Source: Lacunisphaera sp. | GTDB lineage: Bacteria > Verrucomicrobiota > Verrucomicrobiia > Opitutales > Opitutaceae | Direction: 5' to 3' | Assembly: GCA_029945445.1 (NCBI GenBank) | Contig: JAQSCO010000061.1 | Location: 1-64,000 of the forward strand | Length of the DNA stretch: 64,000 nt | In this document: in pieces, positions 49,152 through 58,115 of the stretch | Layout of the letters: each line of letters starts with the position of its first letter | Numbering within the stretch: the stretch's first letter is position 1 | Position numbers and translations under genes: made by a program | The notes under the pieces: model-generated | Told to the model about the DNA's origin: nothing | The model's database searches: none | What the model saw: only the letters and a program-made list of their open reading frames with translations

Positions 49152-49982
49152 TCAGCTCGCGCGCAGCAGATGCCGCCGACGGATCATCACTCCGCCCAAA
49201 GCCACCGCGCCAAGGATCGCCGCGTAGGTCGAGGGCTCGGGGATGGCTTGGATGGTGAACTGGGTGCTCGAGTTGTAGATACCGGCGTATTGCGCACCCG
49301 TGAGTAGCCCGGTTCCGACCGTGCCCAGAGTTCCACCGCCAAAATTGTCGAAATTTAGCTCCACCGTGTAATTGTTACCAGCCACCATGGACGCAGCGGG
49401 AACGACGAAAGTTAATGTTCCCACGCTAAAAGCCTCAATGCCGTTATTATAACTCATTCCATTAACATCGATGCCCATGTGATCAGCCGTGCCGGTGATG
49501 GTAATCGTCAAGGCTTGCGCTACATTCCATGCGAGAATCCCCCCAACAATGGTGCCGCCGCTCAGGTTCGTGGCGAGCGGCGCGAGCGGATAGGAGTCAC
49601 CGGTCAACGATATCGGGGAGATCGTCTCGCCACGCGCCGTGATGCTGTAGGTCGTGCCGTTGCCGTATGCCGCATCCAAGGCGCCCTGAGTAGCATAGGG
49701 GGTATTGATGGTCCATTTGTCTCCGACGGCATTATATATCATCGTCGTCGCGCCTGAGCCCGACGGAATTGTAATCGTGGGCGCGGGAATCCCGGACAAG
49801 GTGCTGCCCTCAACATGCGCCTCAAAGCGCCACGGATTTGTCGCATCCACGGTGGTTGAGTTGTCCGTCTGGGTGTAGTCGTGAACTTTTTCAACGATGA
49901 GAAAGTTCACGATCTGGGCGAACAAGGATGATTGCACCAGCATCCCGAGAAACAGGACCATCAAGACGCGCATCATTTTCAT
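49152..49982 (-). CDS. PEP-CTERM sorting domain protein, tandem copy 3
   Basis: The 276-residue protein has a signal peptide (MRVLMVLFLGMLVQSSLFAQ). Its C-terminus is IPEPSTYAAILGAVALGGVM, IRRRHLLRAS. The DNA at the 3' end is close to that of copy 2, indicating duplication. The body, with TITIPSGSGATTMIYN, is again unlike the others in detail. It is the first of the tandem group, just downstream of the OPT transporter gene on the same strand. Confidence 0.85.
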   Translation of the reverse strand: MKMMRVLMVLFLGMLVQSSLFAQIVNFLIVEKVHDYTQTDNSTTVDATNPWRFEAHVEGSTLSGIPAPTITIPSGSGATTMIYNAVGDKWTINTPYATQGALDAAYGNGTTYSITARGETISPISLTGDSYPLAPLATNLSGGTIVGGILAWNVAQALTITITGTADHMGIDVNGMSYNNGIEAFSVGTLTFVVPAASMVAGNNYTVELNFDNFGGGTLGTVGTGLLTGAQYAGIYNSSTQFTIQAIPEPSTYAAILGAVALGGVMIRRRHLLRAS

Positions 49983-50122
49983 ATGCTGGATGGAAATAGC
50001 CTCTCGCAGGCCGATTGCGATGCCAAATCAATGGTTCCTATCAGGCCAAATGGCCTGGGGTTTTACCGCTGGCTTCAGCAGTTTCTCCCGCGCCGCGAGT
50101 CAGAGGAATCCAAGCGATGGGC

Positions 50123-52063
50123 TCAGACGGTCCGGCGCGCCGCGCGGTAGAGTCCGAAGATGGCGCCGACGAACAACAACAGCCCGAGCACGATGCCGGG
50201 TTTTTCGAAGCTGTTCCCGACGACCGCCAGCGGCGAGTCGGTGCCGGCCGCGGCGACCACGCCGGCAAAGGCCACACCGAAGAGACTCTCGCCCACGATG
50301 AGCCCGGTGGCCGCCAGCACGCCCATGCGCTTGGCGAAATCCGGGCTCGTCTGGCGATCCGCCCACTTGTCGTAGTAATGGCTGATCACGGCGCCGACGG
50401 GAATCAGCAGCGTCAGCGCCATCGGCAGGTAGATGCCCATGCCGACACACAGGGGCGGCAGCCGCATCTTGCCGGTCTTGCGCAGCACCTCGTCGAGGAT
50501 GATCGTGCCGACGCCGAGCAGCGCCCCGTAGCCGATCAGGTTCCAACTGATGTCGCCGCCGAGCACGCCCTTGGCCAGCGCGGAAATGAGCGCGGCCTGC
50601 GGCGCGGCGAGGGCATGCTCCCCCGCCCCGGGCGTGCCAGCGAAACCAAAGGCCTTGTTGAGCAGGTCGAGCACCGGCGGGATCACGAGCGAGCCGAAGA
50701 TGACACCGTAAACCAGCGCGAGCTGCTGCCGCCATGGGGTCGCCCCGACCAGCTGCCCGGTCTTCAGGTCCTGGAGGTTGTCGTTCGCGATCGTCGCGAT
50801 GGAAAACACGATGCCGGTGGTGAAGAGGGCGTAGGCCACAAGGGCCTTGGTCTGCGCCGGGTCGCCGCCGTGTCCGTAGATCATCACGAGCAGCACCGAG
50901 GCGCCGATCACGGCGAGGATGCCCACGCCCGAGACCGGGCTGTTCGAGGCGCCGATCAGGCCGGCCATGTAGCCGCAGACCGACGCGATGATCGCGCCGA
51001 TGACGACGACATAGACCAGCGTGCCGAGGATGACGGGCCAGATGCCGGCGGCGATGGCGGTGCCGGAACTGAAATACCACAGCAGACCCGCGATGGGCGC
51101 CAGCAACGCGAGGATGGTGCCGCCGACGATGCCGATGGGCAGGTCGCGCTCGGTCAGCGCGAGCTCGGTCCCCGCCGAGCGCGCCTTGGAGGCCGCCATC
51201 GCGGCGCGGATGCCCCGGGCGATCGGGCCGAGGATGCGGATCAGGCTCCAGAGCGCCGCGACGCCGATCACGCCCGCGCCGATGAAGCGCACCTCGCTGC
51301 GGAAGGTGGTGTTGACGATGCCGGCCACGTTGTCCCCCACGCCGTGCATGGCGGTGAGCAGCGGCACGAGCCCGCCCCAGGAAATGAGCATGCCGACCAG
51401 CATGGCCACGCCGACCGACAGGCCGACGAGATGGCCGACGCCGATGAGCGCCATCGAAAGACTGGTCGAGGCCGCCGAGGCTCCCGCGCCGACCCGGAAC
51501 GCGACGGCCACCTCGCCCGCCACGAGGCGCATCGCACCGAGCAGCGCATAACCCGCCGAGATCACCGAACCCACGATGATCATGCGCAGGCCCTTGGCGT
51601 TCTCCTCCTTGCCCTCCGCCGAGCCGAAACCGACCTTCAGCACCTCGGCGGCGGCGACGCCCTCGGGGTAAGGCAGGTCGGAACCCGTCACCAGCGCGCG
51701 GCGCAGCGGCACGGAGAACATCACGCCCAAGGTGCCACCGATCGCGCAGACGGCCACGGTGGTCCAGTAGGGGAAACCCTGCCACCAGCCGACCATGATG
51801 AGGCCGGGGAGCACGAAGATGATCGCGGACAGCGTGCCCGCGGCGGAGGCGATCGTCTGGACGATGTTGTTTTCGAGAATGTTGGAATTCCCGAGCAGGC
51901 GCAGCAGCGCCATCGAGATGACGGCCGCCGGGATCGAGGTGGCAAAGGTCAGGCCGACCTTCAGCCCCAGGTAAACATTGGCGGCGGTGAACAGCAGCGT
52001 GATGACGCCGCCGAGAATGACACCCCGGACCGTGAGCTCACGCATGCCTTGGTCTTTTTGCAT
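50123..52063 (-). CDS. OPT family oligopeptide transporter
   Basis: The roughly 646-residue polytopic membrane protein has the OPT start RELTVRGVILGGVITLLFTAANVYLGLKVG, then LPYPEGVAAAEVLKVG, GVGDNVAGIVNTTFRSEV, and many hydrophobic segments (about 14-16). OPT proteins are secondary importers of peptides or metal chelates. I start at ATG 52063; a GTG three codons earlier is possible. It is separated from panE by a perfect 26-bp inverted repeat, and its substrate cannot be read from sequence. Confidence 0.88.
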   Translation of the reverse strand: MQKDQGMRELTVRGVILGGVITLLFTAANVYLGLKVGLTFATSIPAAVISMALLRLLGNSNILENNIVQTIASAAGTLSAIIFVLPGLIMVGWWQGFPYWTTVAVCAIGGTLGVMFSVPLRRALVTGSDLPYPEGVAAAEVLKVGFGSAEGKEENAKGLRMIIVGSVISAGYALLGAMRLVAGEVAVAFRVGAGASAASTSLSMALIGVGHLVGLSVGVAMLVGMLISWGGLVPLLTAMHGVGDNVAGIVNTTFRSEVRFIGAGVIGVAALWSLIRILGPIARGIRAAMAASKARSAGTELALTERDLPIGIVGGTILALLAPIAGLLWYFSSGTAIAAGIWPVILGTLVYVVVIGAIIASVCGYMAGLIGASNSPVSGVGILAVIGASVLLVMIYGHGGDPAQTKALVAYALFTTGIVFSIATIANDNLQDLKTGQLVGATPWRQQLALVYGVIFGSLVIPPVLDLLNKAFGFAGTPGAGEHALAAPQAALISALAKGVLGGDISWNLIGYGALLGVGTIILDEVLRKTGKMRLPPLCVGMGIYLPMALTLLIPVGAVISHYYDKWADRQTSPDFAKRMGVLAATGLIVGESLFGVAFAGVVAAAGTDSPLAVVGNSFEKPGIVLGLLLFVGAIFGLYRAARRTV

Positions 52064-52128
52064 GCGCGACACTGCGAGCGGACCCGCCGGGCATCAAGCC
52101 TCGGATGGCAATGGTTCATGCCCTCATG

Positions 52129-52203
52129 GGTGGAGCGCGTTGACCTCAACGCGCTTATTGCCGGCGATCATCCTTCAGCGCGTTGAGGTCAACGCGCTCC
52201 ACC
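52129..52203. repeat. Perfect 26-bp inverted repeat (REP-like)
   Basis: Arms at 52129-52154 (GGTGGAGCGCGTTGACCTCA...) and 52178-52203 are exact reverse complements with a 23-base loop. It lies between panE and the OPT gene. A related core (GGAACGCGCTGACCCCAGCG) occurs near 46738, so this is a dispersed family. Confidence 0.88.
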
Positions 52204-52213
52204 TACAGCGGGA

Positions 52214-53164
52214 TCACTTCTTCTTCGTCTTCCGGGCCGCGAGCAGGCGCTTGATCAGCCAGTAGAGCATCTCGAGCCGCGGCACGGGCACGCCGACGGA
52301 CTTGGCGCGGCGCACCGGCTCGCCCCAGATTTCCTCGATCTCGATGGCGCGGCCCGCGCGATAATCCACCAGGCTGGACGGCTCGTATTCGCCGAGCTTG
52401 GCCGTGCGGTCGAACTGCAGGTCCATGAAGGAGCGCGGAATGGCATGCCCGAATTTCGCGGCCGCCTCGAGGATCTCCTCCATCAGGCGGCGCGCGAGCG
52501 TGCGCAGGCCCTCGTCGGCCATGATGACATCCGTCGTGATCCCGCCCGCCGCGATGGCGAGGCCGTTGAAGGGCACGTTCCACACGAGTTTTTTCCAGCG
52601 CAGTTCCTCGAGATTGTCCTGCGCCTCGCATTTGACGCCGGCGGACTCGAACAACTTGGCGACCTCGCGCGTGCGCGCCTGCGCCGGCCGGCCGAACTCG
52701 CCGAGCATCACCAAGCCGGGGAACGAGCACTCGACCACGCCCGGCGCGGTGCGGATGACGCCGACAAAGCAGATGGCGCCCAACACGCGGTCGCCGCCGA
52801 CGACCTCTGCCACAGGTTCCTCAACGCCGAGGCCGTTCTGCAGCGTGAGCACAAGGGTGTTCGGGCCCATCAGCGGCGGCAGGAGCTTCGCGAGGGAGGC
52901 ATTGGCGGTGGCCTTCACGCTGACGATGACCAGGTCGCACGGGCCGATGTCCTCGGCCGTGGCGTGGGTCTGGACTTTCTTGAGGTGGATGCGCTCCGGC
53001 GGGGCCTTGACGCGGATACCCCGGGCCATAATGGCGGCGCGCCCGCTGCGCACCAGGAAATGCACGTCGTTGCCGGCCTTGGCGAGGCGGGCGCCGTAGT
53101 AACAGCCGAGGGCGCCGGAACCGATGATGGCGATGCGGGGTTGGTCGGGAATCGAGGCGCTCAC
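52214..53164 (-). CDS. panE: 2-dehydropantoate 2-reductase
   Basis: PanE reduces ketopantoate to pantoate with NADPH in pantothenate synthesis. The 316-residue protein begins with the Rossmann motif IAIIGSGALGCYYGARLAKAG. The catalytic Lys lies in RWKKLVWNVPFNGLAIAAGG, and the acid/substrate region is VDYRAGRAIEIEEIWGE. I use the GTG at 53164, eleven residues before the Rossmann strand; the frame is open further upstream but that part looks non-coding. It is downstream of panC, same pathway, with a 442-base gap. Confidence 0.9.
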   Translation of the reverse strand: MSASIPDQPRIAIIGSGALGCYYGARLAKAGNDVHFLVRSGRAAIMARGIRVKAPPERIHLKKVQTHATAEDIGPCDLVIVSVKATANASLAKLLPPLMGPNTLVLTLQNGLGVEEPVAEVVGGDRVLGAICFVGVIRTAPGVVECSFPGLVMLGEFGRPAQARTREVAKLFESAGVKCEAQDNLEELRWKKLVWNVPFNGLAIAAGGITTDVIMADEGLRTLARRLMEEILEAAAKFGHAIPRSFMDLQFDRTAKLGEYEPSSLVDYRAGRAIEIEEIWGEPVRRAKSVGVPVPRLEMLYWLIKRLLAARKTKKK

Positions 53165-53606
53165 AACACCCCAGTCGTCACAAAGATGGGCGTAAAATAC
53201 AACCCTGCAGTCGCCCGCGCCCCAGAGATTCTGTGCGTTCTTCTTCACAGCGGCACTTAACCAGTCCGTAACCTGCCCCGCCCCCGCCGGCGTCTGCCCT
53301 GCCGGCCTCGCTGGCCCGGGTCAGCCGAGGGAATAATTTCGCCGAAGCTAATTCAATCCCGGCGCGAAATCCGGGACGCGCCGCGGAAGCGTGTTCTCTA
53401 TTCGCTTCGAGGCAGGGCTTTACGGAATGTCCACCCACGGCAGCCTGCATGGACAACCTCTCTCGCCCCGGGGAGTCAGCGCATGCCCGGCCCGGCTCGG
53501 GCGGATTCGGTGTTTTTCCACGGGCTGTTCACAAATTCGCGTTGGCACAAAACCCAGAGTGAAATCCCGCGCGGACTGACAAGTTATTCACACCCACTTA
53601 CGCAGC
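53165..53606. other. Gene-free gap between panC and panE
   Basis: 442 bases without a supported gene. It contains one perfect DnaA-box match TTATTCACA (53584-53592) and weaker look-alikes (TGTTCACAA near 53526, TTTTTCCACG near 53514). The flanking genes are not those usual at oriC, so I do not call an origin. Confidence 0.4.
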
Positions 53607-54449
53607 TCACAAAGTCATGTTGTCCGTCAGCCGGACCTCGTCGACCCAGTAGGAGATCGCGAGCAGGCACTGGCCGGGGGAAATCTCGCGCAATTGCTCC
53701 ATGGTGTTGCGGTCCACGACCGAAATATAGATGACCCGCAGGCGGCGCTTCGCGGCGATCATGTGCGTGACCTCGGCCACCAGGCGGTCGGCGCTTTTTA
53801 CGCCGGAATCCACCATTTCCTTCGCCTTGCGCAGGGCCACGAACACCGCCAGCGCCTCCTCGCGCTGCGAGGGCGTCAGGTAGCTGTTGCGGGCGCTGAT
53901 CGCGAGGCCGTCGGCGTCGCGGACGACCGGACCGGTCACGATCTCGATGGGCAGCAAGAGGTCGGCCGCGGCCTTGCGCAGCACCGCCACCTGCTGGGCG
54001 TCCTTCTCGCCCATCACGACCACGTCGGGCCGCACGATGTTAAACAGCTTGAGCCAGCAGGTGAGCACGCCGCGGAACAGCACCGGCCGCACCACGCCGC
54101 ACAGCGGCTTGCTGACCGCCTCTTCCAGCAAATGGGTCGAAAATCCCTTGGGAAACATCTCCTCGACCGTCGGCGTGAACAATACTTCCGCATTTTCCTT
54201 CTCGCACAGCAGCGCGTCGGACGACGGTGAGCGGGGATATCTGGCCAGATCCTCGCTGGGGCCGAACTGCAGCGGGTTCACGAAGGCCGACACGACCACC
54301 GCATCCGCCTTTTCCCGTGCGAGCCGGATGAGGCTGGCATGGCCGGCGTGCAGCGCCCCCATGGTCGGCACGAAGGCGATCGGCCGGCCGGCCTGCCGGA
54401 GCGCCCGGGCCGCCTCCTGCATGGCGCTGATTTTGTCGTGTTTTTGCAT
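53607..54449 (-). CDS. panC: Pantoate-beta-alanine ligase
   Basis: PanC joins pantoate and beta-alanine, using ATP, to make pantothenate for coenzyme A. The 280-residue protein has the ATP-binding HxGH motif in PTMGALHAGHASLIRLAR, the pantoate-binding VNPLQFGPSEDLARYPR, then EEMFPKGFSTHL, VVMGEKDAQQVAVLRKA, and ISARNSYLTPSQREEA, which contains the SxRN-type motif. It is on the same strand as panE and diverges from dapL, 70 bases away. Confidence 0.95.
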   Translation of the reverse strand: MQKHDKISAMQEAARALRQAGRPIAFVPTMGALHAGHASLIRLAREKADAVVVSAFVNPLQFGPSEDLARYPRSPSSDALLCEKENAEVLFTPTVEEMFPKGFSTHLLEEAVSKPLCGVVRPVLFRGVLTCWLKLFNIVRPDVVVMGEKDAQQVAVLRKAAADLLLPIEIVTGPVVRDADGLAISARNSYLTPSQREEALAVFVALRKAKEMVDSGVKSADRLVAEVTHMIAAKRRLRVIYISVVDRNTMEQLREISPGQCLLAISYWVDEVRLTDNMTL

Positions 54450-54519
54450 GGCCCTAATCGGGCTTGAACTATCCAGAAGCCGTTAGCTTTATCAAGCCCC
54501 CTTCGTCCCACGCCGCACC

Positions 54520-55743
54520 ATGATCCGCATCAACGAACACTTCACCAAGCTCAAGGCCTCCTACCTTTTTGCCGATATTGCCAAGCGCGTGAACGCCTAC
54601 GTCGCCGCGAATCCGGACAAGCCCGTCATCCGCCTCGGCATCGGCGACGTCACCGAGCCGCTCCCGCCGGTCTGCATCGCGGCGCTGCACGCCGCCACCG
54701 AGGAGATGGCGCACCGCGCCACATTCAAGGGCTACGGCCCCGAGCAGGGTTACGCCTTCCTGCGCGAGGCGATTGCCCAGCATGACTTCAAGGCGCTCGG
54801 CGCGCACGTCGAGCCCGACGAGGTGTTCATCAGCGACGGCTCGAAGTGCGACGTCGCCAACATCCAGGAAATCTTCGCCGCCGACACGCGCCTCGCGATC
54901 CCCGACCCGGTTTATCCGGTCTACGTCGACACGAACGTCATGGCCGGCCGCACCGGCGCCAACGCCGACGGCCGCTACACGGGCATCACCTACCTCGACT
55001 CGACCGCCGCCAACGGCTACGTGCCGGCGCCGCCCGCCACGCCCGCCGACCTGATCTACCTCTGCTTCCCGAACAATCCGACCGGCGCCGTCGCCACCAG
55101 GGCGCAGCTCGCGGCCTGGGTCGCCTACGCGAGGAAAAACAACGCCATCATCCTCTACGACGCCGCCTACGAGTCTTACGTGCGCACGCCCGGCATTCCG
55201 CGCTCCATCTACGAGATCGAGGGCGCGCGCGACGTCGCGATCGAGTTCCGCAGCTACTCGAAGCTTGCCGGCTTCACCGGCCTGCGCTGCGCCTACACCG
55301 TCGTCCCGAAGAACCTCAAGGCCCGCGACGCTTCCGGCGCCGAGCACGCCGTGCACGCGCTCTGGAACCGCCGGCACACGACGAAGTTCAACGGCGTCTC
55401 CTACCCCGTGCAGAAGGCCGCCGCCGCGATCTACACGCCCGCGGGCCAGGCGCAGACGCGCGGCCTCACTGATTTCTACCTGGGCAACGCCAAGCTCATC
55501 CGCGAGGCCGTCACCAAGCTCGGCCTGACCTGCATCGGCGGCGACAACGCGCCCTACCTCTGGGTCAACACCGGTCGCGACTCGTGGGAGTTCTTCGACC
55601 TGCTGCTGAACCAGGCGCAGGTCGTGACGACGCCCGGCGCCGGCTTCGGCAAGTGCGGCGAGGGCCACGTGCGCATCAGCGCCTTCAACTCCCGCGAGAA
55701 CGTCACCCTCGCCCTCGCCCGCATCGCCGCCGCGCTGAAGTGA
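54520..55743 (+). CDS. dapL: LL-diaminopimelate aminotransferase
   Basis: DapL converts tetrahydrodipicolinate directly to LL-2,6-diaminopimelate, with Glu as amino donor, for lysine and peptidoglycan synthesis. The 407-residue length and start [20 protein letters not shown] are family traits. It has [22 protein letters not shown] and the PLP Lys248 in [14 protein letters not shown], and the Arg in HVRISAF binds the carboxylate. Its use is known from chlamydiae, Verrucomicrobia, cyanobacteria and plants. A long palindrome follows the stop codon. Confidence 0.96.
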   Translation: MIRINEHFTKLKASYLFADIAKRVNAYVAANPDKPVIRLGIGDVTEPLPPVCIAALHAATEEMAHRATFKGYGPEQGYAFLREAIAQHDFKALGAHVEPDEVFISDGSKCDVANIQEIFAADTRLAIPDPVYPVYVDTNVMAGRTGANADGRYTGITYLDSTAANGYVPAPPATPADLIYLCFPNNPTGAVATRAQLAAWVAYARKNNAIILYDAAYESYVRTPGIPRSIYEIEGARDVAIEFRSYSKLAGFTGLRCAYTVVPKNLKARDASGAEHAVHALWNRRHTTKFNGVSYPVQKAAAAIYTPAGQAQTRGLTDFYLGNAKLIREAVTKLGLTCIGGDNAPYLWVNTGRDSWEFFDLLLNQAQVVTTPGAGFGKCGEGHVRISAFNSRENVTLALARIAAALK

Positions 55744-55781
55744 TCCCGGGCGGCCGCGCCGCCGGCCTCACGCCGGCCCCC

Positions 55782-55863
55782 CGAGCCCTAGTATACTATT
55801 AGTTGACAAAGCCCGCCGCCGCCCGCCTGTGGCGAATGTCAACTAATAGTATACTAGGGCTCG
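55782..55863. repeat. Perfect 27-bp inverted repeat between convergent genes
   Basis: Arms at 55782-55808 (CGAGCCCTAGTATACTATTA...) and 55837-55863 are exact reverse complements, loop 28 bases. The arms are AT-rich, unlike the surrounding GC-rich DNA. It may end transcription from both dapL and the LuxR-type gene, but without a T run. It could also be a small inserted element. Confidence 0.88.
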
Positions 55864-55908
55864 TGGGGTTACCCGGCCGGGAAGAGGGCCGGCGACGGCG
55901 GGCGCCGG

Positions 55909-56523
55909 TCACCGGTTCAGCATCGCCGTCACCCGCGAGCGGTTGGCGACACCGAGCTTGCGGAAGATGCCCGCGAGCTGCGTCTTGATCGTAAGCCGGC
56001 TGCGGCGCAGTTCCCGGGAGATTTCCTCGGTCGTCAGCCCGTCGCGGATGCGCAGCGCCACCTCGCGCTCCCGGAAGGTCAGGCGCGACATGAGGCTCAA
56101 GGCCCCCGGGGTCAGCGGGCGGTCCCGGTCGCCGCGGGGCCGGCGGTAGTCGAGCTGCAGAAAGCACGCCGGCGGCCCGGTCCGGCCCGGCCGCTTCTGC
56201 AGCCGGATGACCGCATGGAGACCGCGCTCGGTCTCGCTGAAGATCCGCGGCTCGGCGGACCCGCCCTGCGGGCCGTCCGCCTCCAGCAGCGCCTGGCATT
56301 CGCGCCACAGCACCGGGGGCACGGCGAAGTCCGCGCGCTTGAGCGGGAGCGCGTCGCGCCGCAACGGGCTGCGGTTCCAGACCGCGCAGACGATCTCCGC
56401 CTCGCGGTTGAACCACAGCGGCGTGCCATGGGCCGAGACGACCAGCAGGCCGATCGGCAGGTCGTCGAGGACGGTCTGCGCCAGCTCGAGGAGGTCGCGC
56501 AGCTTGGATTCGACGGAAGCCAT
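55909..56523 (-). CDS. LuxR-type transcriptional regulator with PAS-like N-domain
   Basis: The 204-residue regulator has an N-terminal PAS-like part (VLDDLPIGLLVVSAHGTPLWFNREAEIV, about residues 18-45) and a C-terminal LuxR helix-turn-helix (LTFREREVALRIRDGLTTEE, ISRELRRSRLTIKTQLAGIF). It lacks a receiver domain, so its signal is probably bound by the PAS fold. It is downstream of the Mla-like operon by 21 bases on the same strand and may be part of it. Confidence 0.8.
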   Translation of the reverse strand: MASVESKLRDLLELAQTVLDDLPIGLLVVSAHGTPLWFNREAEIVCAVWNRSPLRRDALPLKRADFAVPPVLWRECQALLEADGPQGGSAEPRIFSETERGLHAVIRLQKRPGRTGPPACFLQLDYRRPRGDRDRPLTPGALSLMSRLTFREREVALRIRDGLTTEEISRELRRSRLTIKTQLAGIFRKLGVANRSRVTAMLNR

Positions 56524-56544
56524 GCGAAGCGGGACCGCGAAAGT

Positions 56545-57105
56545 TTATTTCTTCGCCACGGCCGCGGCGATCGCGTCACCGAGCTCGGCGACCGCGTCGT
56601 GCAGCAGGGCGACCACGCCGCTGTAATCCTTGCCATCCCACGACCGCGGGGCCGCCGTGAAGGCGCCGCGCTCCACTGCCGCGGGGTCGCCGCCGGCCCG
56701 CGTGATGGCGTAGGACGCCGCGAGCTGGACACTGTTGCCTTCCGAGCGGACAAGTTCGGCGCGCGTGACCGTGACGGTGACCATCGCGCCGCCACCGACC
56801 GCACCCAGCCGGCCGCGGAGCAACTGGGTGACCGCCTCATCGAGCGGCTCGGCCCAGCGCACGTCCTCCAAGTAAACCACCTCGTGCTCGGCCACGCGCA
56901 CCGCCATCGACCGGCCGTGCAGGTGCCCGGCAACCAGCACCGGCCGCACCTGGGTCGCCCCCGCCACCGGCGCGACGGCCGCCGGCTGGCTGAGCGTGAA
57001 ATTCCGCACGATGTCCGCCTGCGGCTGCGGGAGGTTGCAAGAAGCCAGAAGACCGAGAACAGCGGACAGCAGACAGAGCGCAGACCGTCGGGGAAAAGTT
57101 TTCAT
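56545..57105 (-). CDS. ABC-transport auxiliary lipoprotein (PqiC-like)
   Basis: The 186-residue protein has a lipoprotein signal with lipobox LLASC (Cys at about residue 23). The rest resembles the auxiliary ABC lipoprotein domain, with NFTLSQPAAVAPV, VAEHEVVYLEDVRWAEPLDEAVTQLL and the end VALLHDAVAELGDAIA. In MCE systems this part sits in the outer membrane and helps pass lipid. Its ATG overlaps the stop of the mlaD-like gene by four bases (ATGA), evidence of one operon. Confidence 0.82.
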   Translation of the reverse strand: MKTFPRRSALCLLSAVLGLLASCNLPQPQADIVRNFTLSQPAAVAPVAGATQVRPVLVAGHLHGRSMAVRVAEHEVVYLEDVRWAEPLDEAVTQLLRGRLGAVGGGAMVTVTVTRAELVRSEGNSVQLAASYAITRAGGDPAAVERGAFTAAPRSWDGKDYSGVVALLHDAVAELGDAIAAAVAKK

Positions 57106-58112
57106 GGCTTGGCGGACTCGGGTTTCTTCTTGCCGACGATGAGGGAGCTGGGGTTGCGCGAGAGCGCGTCGGATAGCCGCTCGAACGCGGCGGCCGCGTC
57201 GGCCAGCTGGCGCAGCGACGCCGTGGCCTCATCCCCGAGGTTGCCCTGCGCGGCGACAAACCGCTGCGTCGTGGCCGCGGTGGCCTCGAGCGATTTCAGC
57301 GCGCCCTGGGCGTCGGCGAGGGTCTTCTTCATTTCGTCGCTGAGCGGCCCGACGTTGCCGTCGATCCGCGCCAGCACGACGCGCAGGTCGGTGAGGGCGG
57401 AGTTGAGGTTGAGGAAGGTCTGCCGGGCCTCGGGGGAGTTGACGAACGCGGTCACGGCGTCGGCGGCCGCGCCGACCTTGGTGCCGAGCGCGTTCACGTC
57501 GAGATCGCTCATCTTCTGGTTGGTGGTCGTGAGCAGGGCCTTCAGCTGCTGGGAGAGCCCGTTGAAATCCACCTTCTTGAGGTTGGCCACGATCTCGACG
57601 ATGCTCTGCTGCACCTCGGAAATGGGTGACGGGATGGTGGGCACGGCCGGGTATTGCTCGGCCATGAAGCGCGGGTCCGCGGGGTATTTGCGCGGATCCT
57701 CAAAGTCCAGCTCGACGAACAGCAGGCCGGTGATGCCGGTGAGGTTGAGGCGCGCCCGCAGCCCGCGGTCGATGAGTTTTTGGAATTCACCGGCGTTCGT
57801 CATGTCGATCGGCGCGCCCGTGTTGTCGGTGACGATGTTGCGGTCGATCTCGCAGATGGTCTGCACCAGCGCCTTCTTGGTCACGGCATCGTAGCGGACA
57901 TTGATGGCGGCCACGCGGCCGATGCGCACGCCGGTGAGCTTGACCGCGGCGCCGGGATCCAGGCCGCTCACCGACTCGTCGAAATACATGAGAAAGCGCG
58001 ACGGCTTGGAAAAGACGTTCGTGCCGCCGAACGACAGATACGACACGATCCCGAGCACCAGCGCGCCCATCACGAACATGCCGACCGCCGAGGGACTGAT
58101 TTTGGTTTTCAC
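57102..58112 (-). CDS. MlaD-like MCE domain protein
   Basis: The 336-residue protein has one N-terminal membrane helix (AVGMFVMGALVLGIVSYLSF) and an MCE domain (about residues 38-120) with YFDESVSGLDPGAAVKLTGVRIGRVAAI. A long helical part follows, with DLNALGTKVGAAADAV-like heptads and TLADAQGALKSLEATAATTQ, that should form a helical needle or hexamer stalk. It is the periplasmic substrate-binding part of an Mla-type lipid transporter. It lies three bases after the ATPase stop. Confidence 0.88.
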   Translation of the reverse strand: MKTKISPSAVGMFVMGALVLGIVSYLSFGGTNVFSKPSRFLMYFDESVSGLDPGAAVKLTGVRIGRVAAINVRYDAVTKKALVQTICEIDRNIVTDNTGAPIDMTNAGEFQKLIDRGLRARLNLTGITGLLFVELDFEDPRKYPADPRFMAEQYPAVPTIPSPISEVQQSIVEIVANLKKVDFNGLSQQLKALLTTTNQKMSDLDVNALGTKVGAAADAVTAFVNSPEARQTFLNLNSALTDLRVVLARIDGNVGPLSDEMKKTLADAQGALKSLEATAATTQRFVAAQGNLGDEATASLRQLADAAAAFERLSDALSRNPSSLIVGKKKPESAKP

Positions 58113-58115
58113 GCT

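Noticed and set aside
50015..52186. Long plus-strand frame opposite the OPT transporter
   Set aside because: His/Asp/Arg/Gln-rich shadow; the minus strand encodes a typical polytopic OPT protein.
53509..53592. Replication origin with DnaA boxes
   Set aside because: Only one perfect TTATTCACA; no cluster, no AT-rich unwinding tract, and no dnaA, dnaN or gidA neighbour.
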